From Opacimonas immobilis (GTDB lineage Bacteria > Pseudomonadota > Gammaproteobacteria > Enterobacterales > Alteromonadaceae), in the NCBI RefSeq assembly GCF_048282545.1, contig NZ_CP182485.1:620001-684000 (forward strand): 64,000 nt of DNA, written 5' to 3'. Position 1 is the stretch's first letter. Every line of letters starts with the position of its first letter. The notes beneath the pieces are model-generated. The model worked only from the letters and a program-made list of their open reading frames with translations, had not been told where the DNA came from and did no database searches. Below are positions 35,119 through 44,800 of this stretch, in pieces. The translations under genes and the position numbers were made by a program.

Positions 35119-36090
35119 TTATTTATTTAGAAATAGTACCGTCGTAACGGGTTGGTCGGTAAACACACCATCCACTTTAAGCGTTTCAAATATCAGTTGT
35201 AACTGCTCTTTTGGTGAACTTGCCAAAATCAACGCATCATCGCGGTGGGTATACGGGTGAACCACCAAGTTTGTTGTTTGTAATGCGCTCCAAAAAGCGG
35301 TTGGCTTTTGCGTATCCATATCGTACAACTGTGGCAACCACGGTCCGATTCCATCAATGATTTTCGCCATTTGAGCAACACCTTCTTCCGTCTTTAGCGC
35401 ATCATAATCGGTGCTCGATTCCGTCCAATCATTTTCGGCAATAAGCTGAACCAACTTGGTTTGCAAACCGTATTGCTGTCGCAAAGCTTGAGTCGCGATC
35501 CAATCAAAGCACTGCGTAATCACTGGTGCTTCCTTTGTATTCATGCCAGCTTGATTTAATGACTCTACATATATTTTAAGGATGTCTTGGCCCTGCTCAG
35601 CATGCCAAGCGGGGGCTTTTAGTTCGGGATACCAACCTACCTGACGGCCAAATTGACGATTGAGCTCAGTGATTAATTCAACTTGCTCATCCCAAGTGCT
35701 GATCTGGAAACCTTGCTTGGCGCGATATCGTTGCGGATAGACTTGTTGCAGCTGAGCGTCTTGACGCTCGTATTTATTGAGTCGCTTGATCTCCGCCAAA
35801 GTAAAATCAATCGCGTAAAATTGTCCGTCTTCGCGCGCTCTATCTGGAAACACCTGGGCCACATTGGTCGTCGTTTGTAACACAATATCGTGCAGAACAA
35901 TGAGCTGACCATCTTTTGTTAAAACCAAATCTTGTTCTATGTAATCGACACCTTGCGCATACGCTAAAACTGCAGCTTCCAAAGTGTGCTCAGGCAAATA
36001 CCCTGATGCGCCACGATGTGCAATAACCACCGGTTGTGCAAAAACATTCGCTACATACCCGAGCAAGCATAAAAGAAGTATCGCGCGCAT
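35119..36090 (-). CDS. glpQ: Periplasmic glycerophosphodiester phosphodiesterase
   Basis: Hydrolyses glycerophosphodiesters to glycerol-3-phosphate and an alcohol. The 323 residues start with a signal peptide (about 18 residues, through VFA) followed at once by the catalytic VIAHRGASGYLPEHTLEA and then DYIEQDLVLTKDGQLIVLHD, which hold the metal ligands and both active-site histidines. It fits the periplasmic GlpQ type. No glpT transporter is adjacent. Confidence 0.88.
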   Translation of the reverse strand: MRAILLLCLLGYVANVFAQPVVIAHRGASGYLPEHTLEAAVLAYAQGVDYIEQDLVLTKDGQLIVLHDIVLQTTTNVAQVFPDRAREDGQFYAIDFTLAEIKRLNKYERQDAQLQQVYPQRYRAKQGFQISTWDEQVELITELNRQFGRQVGWYPELKAPAWHAEQGQDILKIYVESLNQAGMNTKEAPVITQCFDWIATQALRQQYGLQTKLVQLIAENDWTESSTDYDALKTEEGVAQMAKIIDGIGPWLPQLYDMDTQKPTAFWSALQTTNLVVHPYTHRDDALILASSPKEQLQLIFETLKVDGVFTDQPVTTVLFLNK

Positions 36091-36185
36091 AATGCCCCCT
36101 AATGAAACAAACCATCGTAGAGACTACAAAAAATGTATGACATTTTTGTGATTTGATTTATTGTATATTCATAATACGGATACGG

Positions 36186-36872
36186 ATGGAACGTATGATC
36201 ATTCGACACGCAACGTTAAAAGCCAAACAACGCCAAGAGCGTGACAAGTTTCCCAGTGCAGTGGGCACCCGCATCCACCGAGCGTTGAGCTGGCTCGATC
36301 GGGCTGAGCAAAGTGACGGGGATTTAGACAGTCAGTTTATCTTTTTGTGGATTGCGTTCAATGCGGCCTACGGTCAGGAGCACGAAAACTTCTACAACAA
36401 CGAAACCGAGTTATTCAGTCGCTTCATCGCTAAATTAGTCGAGTTGGATAAAAATAAAGCTTTATATGAATTAGCCTGGCAGCAATTTTCCTCACACATC
36501 CGTGTATTGCTCGACAATCAATACGTGTTTCAGCCTTTTTGGGAGTTTCAAAAAGGTAAAATAGAAGAGAGCGCTTGGCAACGACAATTTGCTCAAGAAA
36601 AGGGGCTGATTAATGTTGCCTTATCCACAGAGCGTACGGACAAAGTGTTGAGTATTATTTTGCGACGTCTTTATACCCTTCGCAATCAGCTGATGCATGG
36701 TGGCGCGACGTGGAATGGTCAGGTGAATCGAGCTCAAATTACTGACGCGGTGGCGATTTTGGAATGCTTAGTCCCGATTGTGATAGACTTAATGCTCGAT
36801 CATCCTTTGAAGTTTTTGGGCGCGCCAAGTTATCCGTTGATCGGCGAGTTCGATGTTGATTTTAAAAAATAA
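36186..36872 (+). CDS. HEPN-domain protein (Apea-like)
   Basis: About 228 residues, all-helical, of unknown role. The C-terminal third has RRLYTLRNQLMHGGATW, containing the R-x4-H motif typical of HEPN domains, which in many families form RNase active sites. FIFLWIAFNAAYG near residue 40 is also typical of Apea-like HEPN proteins. Start is uncertain (ATG 36186 or 36195). It lies 12 bases before the DUF2058 gene, which is itself tied to nucleic acids. No nucleotidyltransferase antitoxin partner is adjacent. Confidence 0.65.
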   Translation: MERMIIRHATLKAKQRQERDKFPSAVGTRIHRALSWLDRAEQSDGDLDSQFIFLWIAFNAAYGQEHENFYNNETELFSRFIAKLVELDKNKALYELAWQQFSSHIRVLLDNQYVFQPFWEFQKGKIEESAWQRQFAQEKGLINVALSTERTDKVLSIILRRLYTLRNQLMHGGATWNGQVNRAQITDAVAILECLVPIVIDLMLDHPLKFLGAPSYPLIGEFDVDFKK

Positions 36873-36884
36873 GCGAGTTTCCCT

Positions 36885-37397
36885 GTGTCATTAAAAGACC
36901 AATTGTTAAAGGCCGGCTTGGTCAATCAAAAGCAAGCCACCAAGGCCGCCAAAAAGAAGAAAAAATCCCGTACCCTTGCCAATGAAGTCAAGGCGGAGGT
37001 TGAAGCCAAACGTCAAGCGGAGCTCGAACGCTCCAAGGCGCTTAACGAGGCACAACAGGCTGAGCGCCGCGAGCGCGAAATCGCTGCGCAAATCAAACAA
37101 CTGATCAACGTGAATATCGTGGCGCACAAAGGCGATGAAAAATACAATTTCGTCGTCGATGGCAAAATCAAAACCATTTACGTAACCGAAGCCATTCGCA
37201 AATCGCTGCTCAATGGACAACTGGTTATTGTTGTGGCTGACGGTGTGTACAAGGTGATCCCCGGTGGTGTGGGCAACAAAATTGAAGAGCGCATGCCAGA
37301 CCTTGTGATCCGCCCTGCACCCGAGGATGCAGTGGACGAAGTAGACGAAGATGACCCATACAAAGACTTTGTCGTGCCCGACGATTTGATGTGGTAA
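36885..37397 (+). CDS. DUF2058 family protein (YaiL-like)
   Basis: A 170-residue protein with a very basic, lysine-rich coiled-coil N-terminal half (KAAKKKKKSRTLANEV through about residue 70) and a compact C-terminal domain (NFVVDGKIKTIYVTEAIRKS, LVIVVADGVYKVIPGGVG) ending in an acidic tail. The family is annotated as nucleoprotein or polynucleotide-associated, with no defined reaction. The start codon is GTG at 36885. It follows the HEPN gene by 12 bases. Confidence 0.8.
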   Translation: MSLKDQLLKAGLVNQKQATKAAKKKKKSRTLANEVKAEVEAKRQAELERSKALNEAQQAERREREIAAQIKQLINVNIVAHKGDEKYNFVVDGKIKTIYVTEAIRKSLLNGQLVIVVADGVYKVIPGGVGNKIEERMPDLVIRPAPEDAVDEVDEDDPYKDFVVPDDLMW

Positions 37398-37433
37398 TGC
37401 AGTCAATACAATAATAAAGAGAAGCCTAACGAC

Positions 37434-38093
37434 ATGAACATAAATTCCCTACTCAATGAGCGACACTCTTGTCGCGCGTTTTTAGACAAACCAGTACCAG
37501 CGGAGACGTTGGAACAGATTTTTGCTTTAGCTCAGCGAGCCCCGTCCAACTGCAACGTGCAACCTTGGCAAACGCTGGTGGTTTCAGGCGAACAAAAAGA
37601 TGCCCTAAGCCAAGCTTTAGTCCATGCGGTGATGCAACAACAACCGCCGAATCCTGATTTTAATTGGGCGATTGCTTATCAAAATGAACACCGCGAACGT
37701 CAGTTTGGCTCAGCTAATGCCTTGTATAGCGCAATGGGCATCGCCAGAGAAGACAAGCGCGCTAGACAGATGGCGATGCTCCGGAACTGGCAGTTTTTTG
37801 ATGCGCCGCACGTGGCGATTTTTACCATGGATAAATACCTCGACATTATGGGCGCGGTCGATATGGGCATTTATGCGCAATCGCTGTCTTTGATCATGCA
37901 GCAGCACGGCATCAGCAATTGTATGCAGGGTGCGTTAGGTCAATTCCCAGATCCCATACGCGAGATGTTTGGGCTTCCCGAAGAACGAGGGGTGTTATTT
38001 GGCATGTCATTTGGCTATGCCGACCCGGATGCGCCAGCCAATCAAGTGCGCACAACACGCGAAGACCTCAAGACTAACGTACAGTTTTTTTAA
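37434..38093 (+). CDS. Nitroreductase family FMN oxidoreductase
   Basis: Cytoplasmic flavoenzyme of 219 residues. NERHSCRAFLDKPVPAETLE and AQRAPSNCNVQPWQTLVVSG form the FMN-binding N-terminal region, and GMSFGYADPDAPANQVRTTR the C-terminal loop. Members reduce nitroaromatics, quinones or enones using NAD(P)H; the physiological substrate is unknown. It precedes the glutaredoxin gene, but that gene has its own promoter candidate. Confidence 0.85.
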   Translation: MNINSLLNERHSCRAFLDKPVPAETLEQIFALAQRAPSNCNVQPWQTLVVSGEQKDALSQALVHAVMQQQPPNPDFNWAIAYQNEHRERQFGSANALYSAMGIAREDKRARQMAMLRNWQFFDAPHVAIFTMDKYLDIMGAVDMGIYAQSLSLIMQQHGISNCMQGALGQFPDPIREMFGLPEERGVLFGMSFGYADPDAPANQVRTTREDLKTNVQFF

Positions 38094-38108
38094 TCCTGAT
38101 TGTGCGTG

Positions 38109-38114
38109 TATAAT
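38109..38114 (+). promoter_or_regulatory. Candidate -10 element upstream of the glutaredoxin gene
   Basis: A perfect TATAAT lies 33 bases before the ATG at 38148. The -35 region is AT-rich and poorly matched, so this is tentative. Confidence 0.35.
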
Positions 38115-38147
38115 ACGGCCTCTTTTTAAGGTCGTTTGAGGCGAGAT

Positions 38148-38516
38148 ATGTTGGTCAAAATAGTGCGCAATGCGCTGGGTTACGTGTTTGTATTGCTTGA
38201 TTTGCTGACTCGAGGCTTGCCTCGTAAGCGCAGTGTGGAAGAACAAAACGCCATTGCCGAGCAAACGTCACACCTGACTTTGTATCATTTTCGCGCGTGT
38301 CCATTTTGTATTAAAGTACGCCGGGCGATGTTCAAACTCAGTCTTCCCATTGCCAAAAAATCCGTCACCGAAGGCTCCCCTTATCGCACTGAACTCGAAC
38401 AAGGCGGGGGACGAATCAAAGTGCCCTGTTTGCGTATTGACCAAGCCGATGGCACCACTCAATGGATGTACGAATCAAACGATATCATTGCTTACTTGCG
38501 TCAACATTATAGCTAG
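38148..38516 (+). CDS. Membrane-anchored glutaredoxin-like protein
   Basis: A 122-residue protein with an N-terminal hydrophobic helix (NALGYVFVLLDLLTRGL) and a glutaredoxin domain with LYHFRACPFCIKVRRAM, containing the CPFC redox pair, then KVPCLRI and the GST-like ESNDIIAYL. ATG 38148 is preceded by GAGGCGAGA; a start at 38136 is possible. It probably reduces disulfides or glutathione adducts at the inner face of the membrane. The DMT transporter begins 10 bases downstream. Confidence 0.8.
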   Translation: MLVKIVRNALGYVFVLLDLLTRGLPRKRSVEEQNAIAEQTSHLTLYHFRACPFCIKVRRAMFKLSLPIAKKSVTEGSPYRTELEQGGGRIKVPCLRIDQADGTTQWMYESNDIIAYLRQHYS

Positions 38517-38526
38517 TTGACCTGAT

Positions 38527-39408
38527 GTGACTTGGGTCTTTTTTACCTTTCTTGCCGCGTTTAGCCAAGCGTGGCGCAACGCTTTTCAAAGCCAGCTCAG
38601 CGGCACTTTATCCGTTTGTGGAGTTACACTGGCCAGATTTTTGTGGGCAGGACCACTTGCGATTGTCTATGTCATCGCACTTGAACAAACAGAGCTTGGT
38701 GTCATCCGTGAATTCCCGTTTGCCTTTTGGCAGTTTTGTGTTTTGGCTGGGGTCATGCAGATTGTCGCGACGGGGCTTATGGTGGTGCTGTTTAAACAAA
38801 AAAACTTTGCCATTGGGGCAGGGCTTGCCAAATGCGAGGCGCCCGTCTCGGCTGTATTGGGGATCTTGTTTTTTGGTACGACGTTGTCCTTGTACGGTTG
38901 GGTGGGTGTCGTGATAGGTGGCATCGCGGTCATGATGTTTTCGCTGTCCGGTGGGATTCGAACCATCAGTTGGAAAACCGCAGGCATCGGCTTAGCCTCA
39001 AGTACTGCGTTTGCGTTGACCTCTTTATGGGTTCGCGAGGCAAGTTTAGTGCTGGAGGGGCATTTTTTGGTGCGAGCCTCATGGGTATTACTCGTGGTGA
39101 TCCTATTTCAAACGGTGGTCCTAGTCGGATATATGTGGCAACGTGAACGCACCCATTTGGTCTTGATGTTTCGTCGCCCGAAATTGGTTGTTTTTACCAG
39201 TGTGGCGAGCTTTCTGGGTTCGTTTGGCTGGTTCCATGCCATGGCATTAATGGCCGTTCCTTTGGTCAAAACGCTCGGGCAGGTTGAAATATTTTTTATG
39301 ATGCTGGTCTCGGTCGTGTACCTCAAAACCCCTATCCCCAAAAAAGACATGCTCGCGCTCATGCTCGTCGCCATTGCAGCTATTCTGGTTATGTGGCCAC
39401 AGGCGTAA
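38527..39408 (+). CDS. EamA/DMT-family transporter
   Basis: Inner-membrane protein of 293 residues with about 10 helices in two EamA halves; the first half ends with KCEAPVSAVLGILFFGTTLS and the second with VPLVKTLGQVEIFFMMLVSV. The start codon is GTG. Family members export metabolites or amino acids; the substrate is unknown. It probably forms a unit with the glutaredoxin gene. A further in-frame membrane-like stretch follows its stop. Confidence 0.8.
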   Translation: MTWVFFTFLAAFSQAWRNAFQSQLSGTLSVCGVTLARFLWAGPLAIVYVIALEQTELGVIREFPFAFWQFCVLAGVMQIVATGLMVVLFKQKNFAIGAGLAKCEAPVSAVLGILFFGTTLSLYGWVGVVIGGIAVMMFSLSGGIRTISWKTAGIGLASSTAFALTSLWVREASLVLEGHFLVRASWVLLVVILFQTVVLVGYMWQRERTHLVLMFRRPKLVVFTSVASFLGSFGWFHAMALMAVPLVKTLGQVEIFFMMLVSVVYLKTPIPKKDMLALMLVAIAAILVMWPQA

Positions 39409-39459
39409 TTTGCTAATTCCCTATTTTGTTATACAGTTAACCTTGCCTCCATTGCGGGC

Positions 39460-39612
39460 ATGTTTATTAGCTTTGGCTATCAATTTGTTTCCGAGGCACC
39501 GGCGGATTTGTACTCAGGCGCCGCGTTAGCTTTTACTATCGCAATTTTTGTTGTGGCTTTTTTGTTACTGTGGTTTGCTTCGAGTATGCTTCAAAAGGGC
39601 TTGCTGACATAG
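39460..39612 (+). CDS. Possible 50-residue single-helix membrane protein or gene remnant
   Basis: The frame directly after the DMT stop stays open from 39409 to TAG at 39612 and encodes membrane-like sequence (AALAFTIAIFVVAFLLLWF). ATG 39460 would give a 50-residue protein, but the ribosome-binding site is poor. It may be the tail of a lost membrane gene. I recognise no family. Confidence 0.25.
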   Translation: MFISFGYQFVSEAPADLYSGAALAFTIAIFVVAFLLLWFASSMLQKGLLT

Positions 39613-39784
39613 CGTTTTATACTTTTACAATCACCAGCGTCAGTGGTTGTATGCTTAATGGCCTTTGCGTAACAAACGTCGCAAACTCTTCAGTATCACT
39701 GTGCCAAATACTGACTTTGGTACTACTCATAAAACCCAAAGGGAAGGGGATTTGATGAGTATCAAAGGACAAATTGACTATCAC
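39613..39784. other. Non-coding stretch with no recognised feature
   Basis: Together with the doubtful small frame before it, this makes a gap of about 375 bases between the DMT gene and the lipoprotein gene. I see no convincing promoter, terminator or RNA here. Confidence 0.4.
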
Positions 39785-40225
39785 CTATACTCGCGCATTG
39801 GGTGTTTTGTACACATAGCCTAATAACTGTTTTGTCTCATCAAGTTGGTAAATTTCAGGTTCCACAAAACCAAAAATGCGATGTTTTTTTTGAAAATCTT
39901 CTACGGTACTTGGCAACAGATTGATTGCTTGCCCAGTCAAGGTAAAACTGACCAGCTCCATCAGTTCTTCTACTGAACTATTTGGGTATTCGCGCTTAAC
40001 CTCTATCCTTACCACGGCCACTTCTTGCCCTGTAATGACACTCGCGACTAAATCCACAGATCGTTTGCTCTCGGGTAAAAAAGCGATTTGGTTCAGCGAG
40101 TGGTGCATAGCTTGTGCTTGGTGAGCGCTATACAAGAGTGGAGTTGTACGCTCAGTCTGAGGCGAGCAGCCAATGCAACACGCTAAGCACAAAAAAGTTA
40201 AGAATGGGGAGTTGTATAAATTCAT
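39785..40225 (-). CDS. Predicted lipoprotein of unknown function
   Basis: A 146-residue protein with a lipoprotein signal (FLTFLCLACCIGCS; lipidation probably on the Cys of IGC). The mature part is mixed alpha/beta with no family I can name. It is transcribed alone, divergent from the small gene at 40330. Confidence 0.5.
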   Translation of the reverse strand: MNLYNSPFLTFLCLACCIGCSPQTERTTPLLYSAHQAQAMHHSLNQIAFLPESKRSVDLVASVITGQEVAVVRIEVKREYPNSSVEELMELVSFTLTGQAINLLPSTVEDFQKKHRIFGFVEPEIYQLDETKQLLGYVYKTPNARV

Positions 40226-40329
40226 CCTACATATACGGAAAGATATGTAGAGCGGTTTGTTATTTGCTGCGCAATGATCTTTGTAACGGCCAAACCTTTA
40301 TAAATATAAAACATTGCATAGATAAGCTT

Positions 40330-40581
40330 ATGACCAGAGTCAATTTTATTACACAGCTAAACGCCTTACTGGAACAAAACGAGATCATCGACTTGTCTCC
40401 CGTTATTGATCACCTGATCATGGTGATGGGGGATAATTTACAAGATATGGCGGCGTGGCTAACAGTTCCTCGACAGGAATTTGGTAACCAGTCGGCTTTG
40501 GCACTCATCCAAAAACAGGACGTTGTGCCCGTCAAAGAAGCTCTTCGCAAAATCTTGGAGCAAGACAGTCGAATCGGATAA
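40330..40581 (+). CDS. Small protein resembling the DUF2384 (MbcA/ParS/Xre) toxin-binding domain
   Basis: From ATG 40330 it has 83 residues. The C-terminal half AAWLTVPRQEFGNQSALALI followed by KEALRKIL resembles the domain that ends Xre/ParS antitoxins of RES-type toxins (pattern W-L-x2-P-x3-FG-x3-A-L-x-L). No RES toxin lies beside it, so it would be an orphan. A longer frame from 40114 runs through the upstream region of the lipoprotein and is unlikely. The assignment is weak. Confidence 0.4.
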   Translation: MTRVNFITQLNALLEQNEIIDLSPVIDHLIMVMGDNLQDMAAWLTVPRQEFGNQSALALIQKQDVVPVKEALRKILEQDSRIG

Positions 40582-40691
40582 TCTAATCATCTGTTGCCAA
40601 AAGCAACATATCTTTGTCCTCAAAAATTTTCAGTCCTTTTACTCCCGACTTCTCATGCTATAGTTAACTTTCTCTTACAACTGGGATCAGC

Positions 40692-41888
40692 ATGTTTCGA
40701 TTTATTCACACCTCAGATTTGCACATTGGGCGACACTTCAACTACATCAGCCTGCATGACGAACAAGCGCATATGCTTGATCAGATCTTAGCATATTGTG
40801 AACAAAACCGAGTCGATGCGCTGATCATCGCTGGCGATGTGTACGACAATTCAACACCCGCCCGTGAAGCTATTGCGCTGTTTGAATCGTTTCTCGACCG
40901 CTGCCGAGATGAGCTGAATATCCCTGTCGTATTGATTTCAGGTAATCACGATTGCCCCGTGCGTTTGGGGATGAACAAAAAGGCTGTGAGGCGGGCCGGT
41001 TTGTATTTACTCACTGACTTAAAAGACGTCACTCAGCCTGTGATATTGGGCGACGATGAGCCGGTGTATTTTTATGGCATTCCTTTTTGTGATCCAATCT
41101 CCGTGCGAGCTGCGACAGGTGACTCGGTCAAAACCTATGACGAAGCCCACACCTTGTTGGTAGAGCAAGTCAAAGCGGCGCATACATCAAACTCGCCCAA
41201 AGTGTTGCTGAGCCATTGCTTTGTACAAGGCGGTAAAGTCACTGATTCAGAGCGTACGTTAAGCGTTGGGGGAAGCGATCAAGTGAGTGCCGAGCCAATG
41301 ATGGATTTTGATTATGTCGCGCTAGGGCATTTGCACAGCGCTCATCACAAAGGCGCAGAACATATTCGCTATTGTGGCTCTCCATTAAAATACTCGTTAT
41401 CCGAAGCGAACCATGATAAATCCGTGACCTTAGTGACACTTTCCCAAGGGGAATCCCAGTATGATCTGCTCCCTATTTCCCCTTTACGGGATGTCCGAAT
41501 CATAAAAAATACCTTTGAGGATATTCTTAAGGATGCGCCAAGCGATCCCAATCCAGATGATTTTATTCGTATCGAATTAACGGATGTCAAACGCGCGCAC
41601 AATCCATTAAGTCGCTTGCGTGAGTATTACCCTAATATCGTGGAGCTGCGTAATACGGGGTTAGAACAAAGTAAGTTATCAACGGGGCACGCTCAATCTC
41701 AGGTGGCCAATATCAAACAGCGTTCCGCACAAGACATCGTTCAAGATTTTTATACAAGTGAGGGGCTTTCAAACATGGATGATACACAAACCCAATTACT
41801 TAACAACGCAATTAACTCGGTTAGCTCAGGGAACATAGATGATGCAAAAGAGATGGCACATACTGAGAACACAGAGGATCTAGTATGA
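40692..41888 (+). CDS. sbcD: Exonuclease SbcCD, nuclease subunit
   Basis: Mre11-type Mn-dependent nuclease of 398 residues that with SbcC processes hairpins and blocked DNA ends. The phosphoesterase motifs are all present: HTSDLHIGR, AGDVYDNSTP, SGNHDCPVRL, LLSHCFVQGG and LGHLHSAH. Its stop overlaps the sbcC start by four bases (ATGA), and expression is coupled. Confidence 0.95.
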   Translation: MFRFIHTSDLHIGRHFNYISLHDEQAHMLDQILAYCEQNRVDALIIAGDVYDNSTPAREAIALFESFLDRCRDELNIPVVLISGNHDCPVRLGMNKKAVRRAGLYLLTDLKDVTQPVILGDDEPVYFYGIPFCDPISVRAATGDSVKTYDEAHTLLVEQVKAAHTSNSPKVLLSHCFVQGGKVTDSERTLSVGGSDQVSAEPMMDFDYVALGHLHSAHHKGAEHIRYCGSPLKYSLSEANHDKSVTLVTLSQGESQYDLLPISPLRDVRIIKNTFEDILKDAPSDPNPDDFIRIELTDVKRAHNPLSRLREYYPNIVELRNTGLEQSKLSTGHAQSQVANIKQRSAQDIVQDFYTSEGLSNMDDTQTQLLNNAINSVSSGNIDDAKEMAHTENTEDLV

Positions 41889-44800
41889 AGTTATTATCCT
41901 TGAGCGTGCGCAGCATTGGTCCTTATGCAGATGAGCAAATCGTTGATTTTACCAAGTTTGGACACAACCCGATCTTCTTGATTGAAGGACCCACAGGAGC
42001 GGGTAAATCCACTATTTTAAACGCCATCACATTTGCTTTTTATGGCGAAGCCGGTATCGATACGAGTCAAAATAAACGCTTGCTGTGTGACCATTGTATT
42101 CCGGATGGCACAGCTTCAGTAATATTGATGTTTGAAGTGCGTGGGCAAGCCTATCGGATCATCAGAAAACCCAAATATCATCCACCTAAACTCAAAAACG
42201 AAAAACCCGAAACCGTTGAGCTTTCGATACTAAACGACGAGGGTGAGTGGGCAGATTTTGCCGAGCAAAAGCGAGAAACCGACCTCAAAATCAAACACAT
42301 AATTGGACTGACCGCTGAACAATTTGCGCAAGTCATTGTATTGCCTCAAGGTCAATTTCGCGAAATCATCACCTCATCATCTGCGGTACGTGAAAAAATC
42401 TACGCAACCTTGTTTAGCACCACTATGTACCAAGATATTACCAATCATCTTCTTGAGCAGTATAAGAAACTCAAATCAGACAATGCGCATGGGCTTACTC
42501 AACGAGCGAATCTTTTTGCCAGTGTCGAGGTGCAAAATAAAGAAGCCCTCAATACGAAAATAGAAGCCGCCACCACTGTGCAACAGGATGCAGACAGTGC
42601 ATACAAAACGGCGGTTGCCGAACAAACCAAAGCGCAACAAACCTTTGATAAAAGCAGTGCGCTTGCTGAGCTGTTCACCAAGCACGAACAGGCGCTGGCA
42701 GAACAAGCAAGGCTCAATGCATCCACAGCATCCATTGCGCAACATCAACGCACAGTCAAACAAATTGAAGCTGCGCTATATTTAGCGCCGTTTGCGCAAC
42801 AGCGCATCCAAGCAAACGGTCGTCTTGACCACGCGGTGAGGGATAACGAGCAAAAGCAAGCTGACCTTGAGACTCGTCACAAACAACTGGAACAAACATC
42901 GACTGCGCTTGCTCAAGCCACTCAATCTGCCGCACAAATTCCAGCATTGAATACTGAAAAAACCACGTTAGACACCGCCCAAAAACAGCTCACTCAACTC
43001 GAACAAATAATCACTCAGCAAACGAGCAAGCAACAACACGTCGGCTCACTACAACAAGGGCTAACGCAAGCCACGCAACAAGTTGAAGCAGATGAAGCAC
43101 GTTTGACCAAGCTATTGAGTGATATTACGACCCGACAAGATATAGCAAAGACTGAATCGTCGTGGTTAACCAAGCTTCATGCTGCGCAACAAGTCAAAAC
43201 CCAAATCGTCGAGCGGGATAAGGTCGCTACCAACATCAAAGAGGCTGAAGCCAGTATTGCCAAAGGGAAAACGGCTATTGCTGAACAAGAGCAAGTGGTC
43301 TCAAAGGAGGAGCAGGCAAGACAAACTTTGCAAATGCATTGGCACCAAAACCAAGCATATGTCTTGGCTCAAACACTGCAGTCCAATGCCCCGTGTTTGG
43401 TGTGTGGGAGCACAGAACACCCCGAGCCAGCCAAAGCCTTGGTCGGAGTACCCAATGTCACTCAAGAGGCCATTGATGATGCATTGAAAGTAGAACAAGA
43501 CGCGCGTGTAAAATTAGAGCAGTATCACAATCGATTTGAAACGGTACAAACCGAGCTTAAACAGGCACAAGTCACCTTGCAAACCTGCCTTGATGCCTTA
43601 GGCGAACACCGCTCATTAAGTGAATCCGACATTGACACAAGGATCGGTCAGCTCCAAACACACATTACTCAAGCCCAGCAAGCCAGTCGGTGCGTTGTGA
43701 CGCTGCAACAACAGGCCAAAACGTTGCAGCAATCTATTGATTCCCAACGTACACAAATACAAACATCGGTGAATACGATAGAGGGATTAAAAGGTCAGCT
43801 TACCCAGTTACAGCAGGATCACGATGAGTTGATAACGCAGATACCTGACTCGATGCGAGATACGGCGGCCGTCAATGCACGTCTGCAAACTGTGACAAGT
43901 ACTATTTCTAGGTTAGAACACGCGCTCTGTGAAGCGCAAAAAGCAGAACAAAATGCAACCAATACACTCGCTGCCGCACAAGCTAACGCGGAAAATGCCC
44001 AGAAACAGCTTATTTTAGAGCAGGAGGCTTTGGATAAAGCAACAAAAGAGTGGGAAACACAACTTGCCAAGAGTCCATTATCTGATGAGGCGGCTTATCA
44101 AGCAGCAATCCAGCAAACTGAACAGTCAGACACTCTGAAAGAGCAGATAACGTCTCACGACAATGCGCTCACTGCCAATACGGTGTTACTCGCCCAACTC
44201 GATGAGCAACTGCAGGATAAACAGCGCCCCGACTTAGAAGCGCTACAAACAGTATTGGAAAATACCCAGGCTAAGGTGACTGAAACATTAGCACAACGTG
44301 ATGATGCCAATCGTGAGTTACAACGCTTAACTCACGTCGCTGATGAACTCACTAAGCTAGATGCGGCGAATCACAATCTGCGTGCACAGCTCGATGCGAT
44401 TGAACCACTGGCCAAAATTGCCAATGGCGATACGGACAACAAAGTCAGCCTACATCGCTATGTGTTAGGCGTCATGCTAGATGATGTGCTCAGTGTCGCC
44501 TCGGACCATTTGACCCATATGACGCGAGGACAATTTCATTTTGAGCGACTCACCGACAGCAAAGGGCGGGGCGGCAAAGGACTCGACTTAGGGGTAGTCG
44601 ACAATCACACCGGTACGTTGCGCGAGGTGAGTTCACTATCTGGAGGCGAATCCTTCATTGCGTCGATGGCCTTAGCGCTCGCACTTTCACAAGTCGTGCA
44701 AGAGTATGCTGGCGGTATTCAGCTGGAAACGCTGTTTATTGATGAAGGCTTTGGCTCATTGGACAGTGATATTTTGCAACTTGTGATCAATGTCTTGAGT

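Noticed and set aside
36906..37406. Minus-strand open frame of 166 codons opposite the DUF2058 gene
   Set aside because: It mirrors the strongly biased lysine/glutamate coding sequence of the plus strand; composition explains the missing stops.
39570..39755. Plus-strand 61-codon frame after the DMT transporter
   Set aside because: No ribosome-binding site, no family, and the competing frame at 39409-39612 has more protein-like content.
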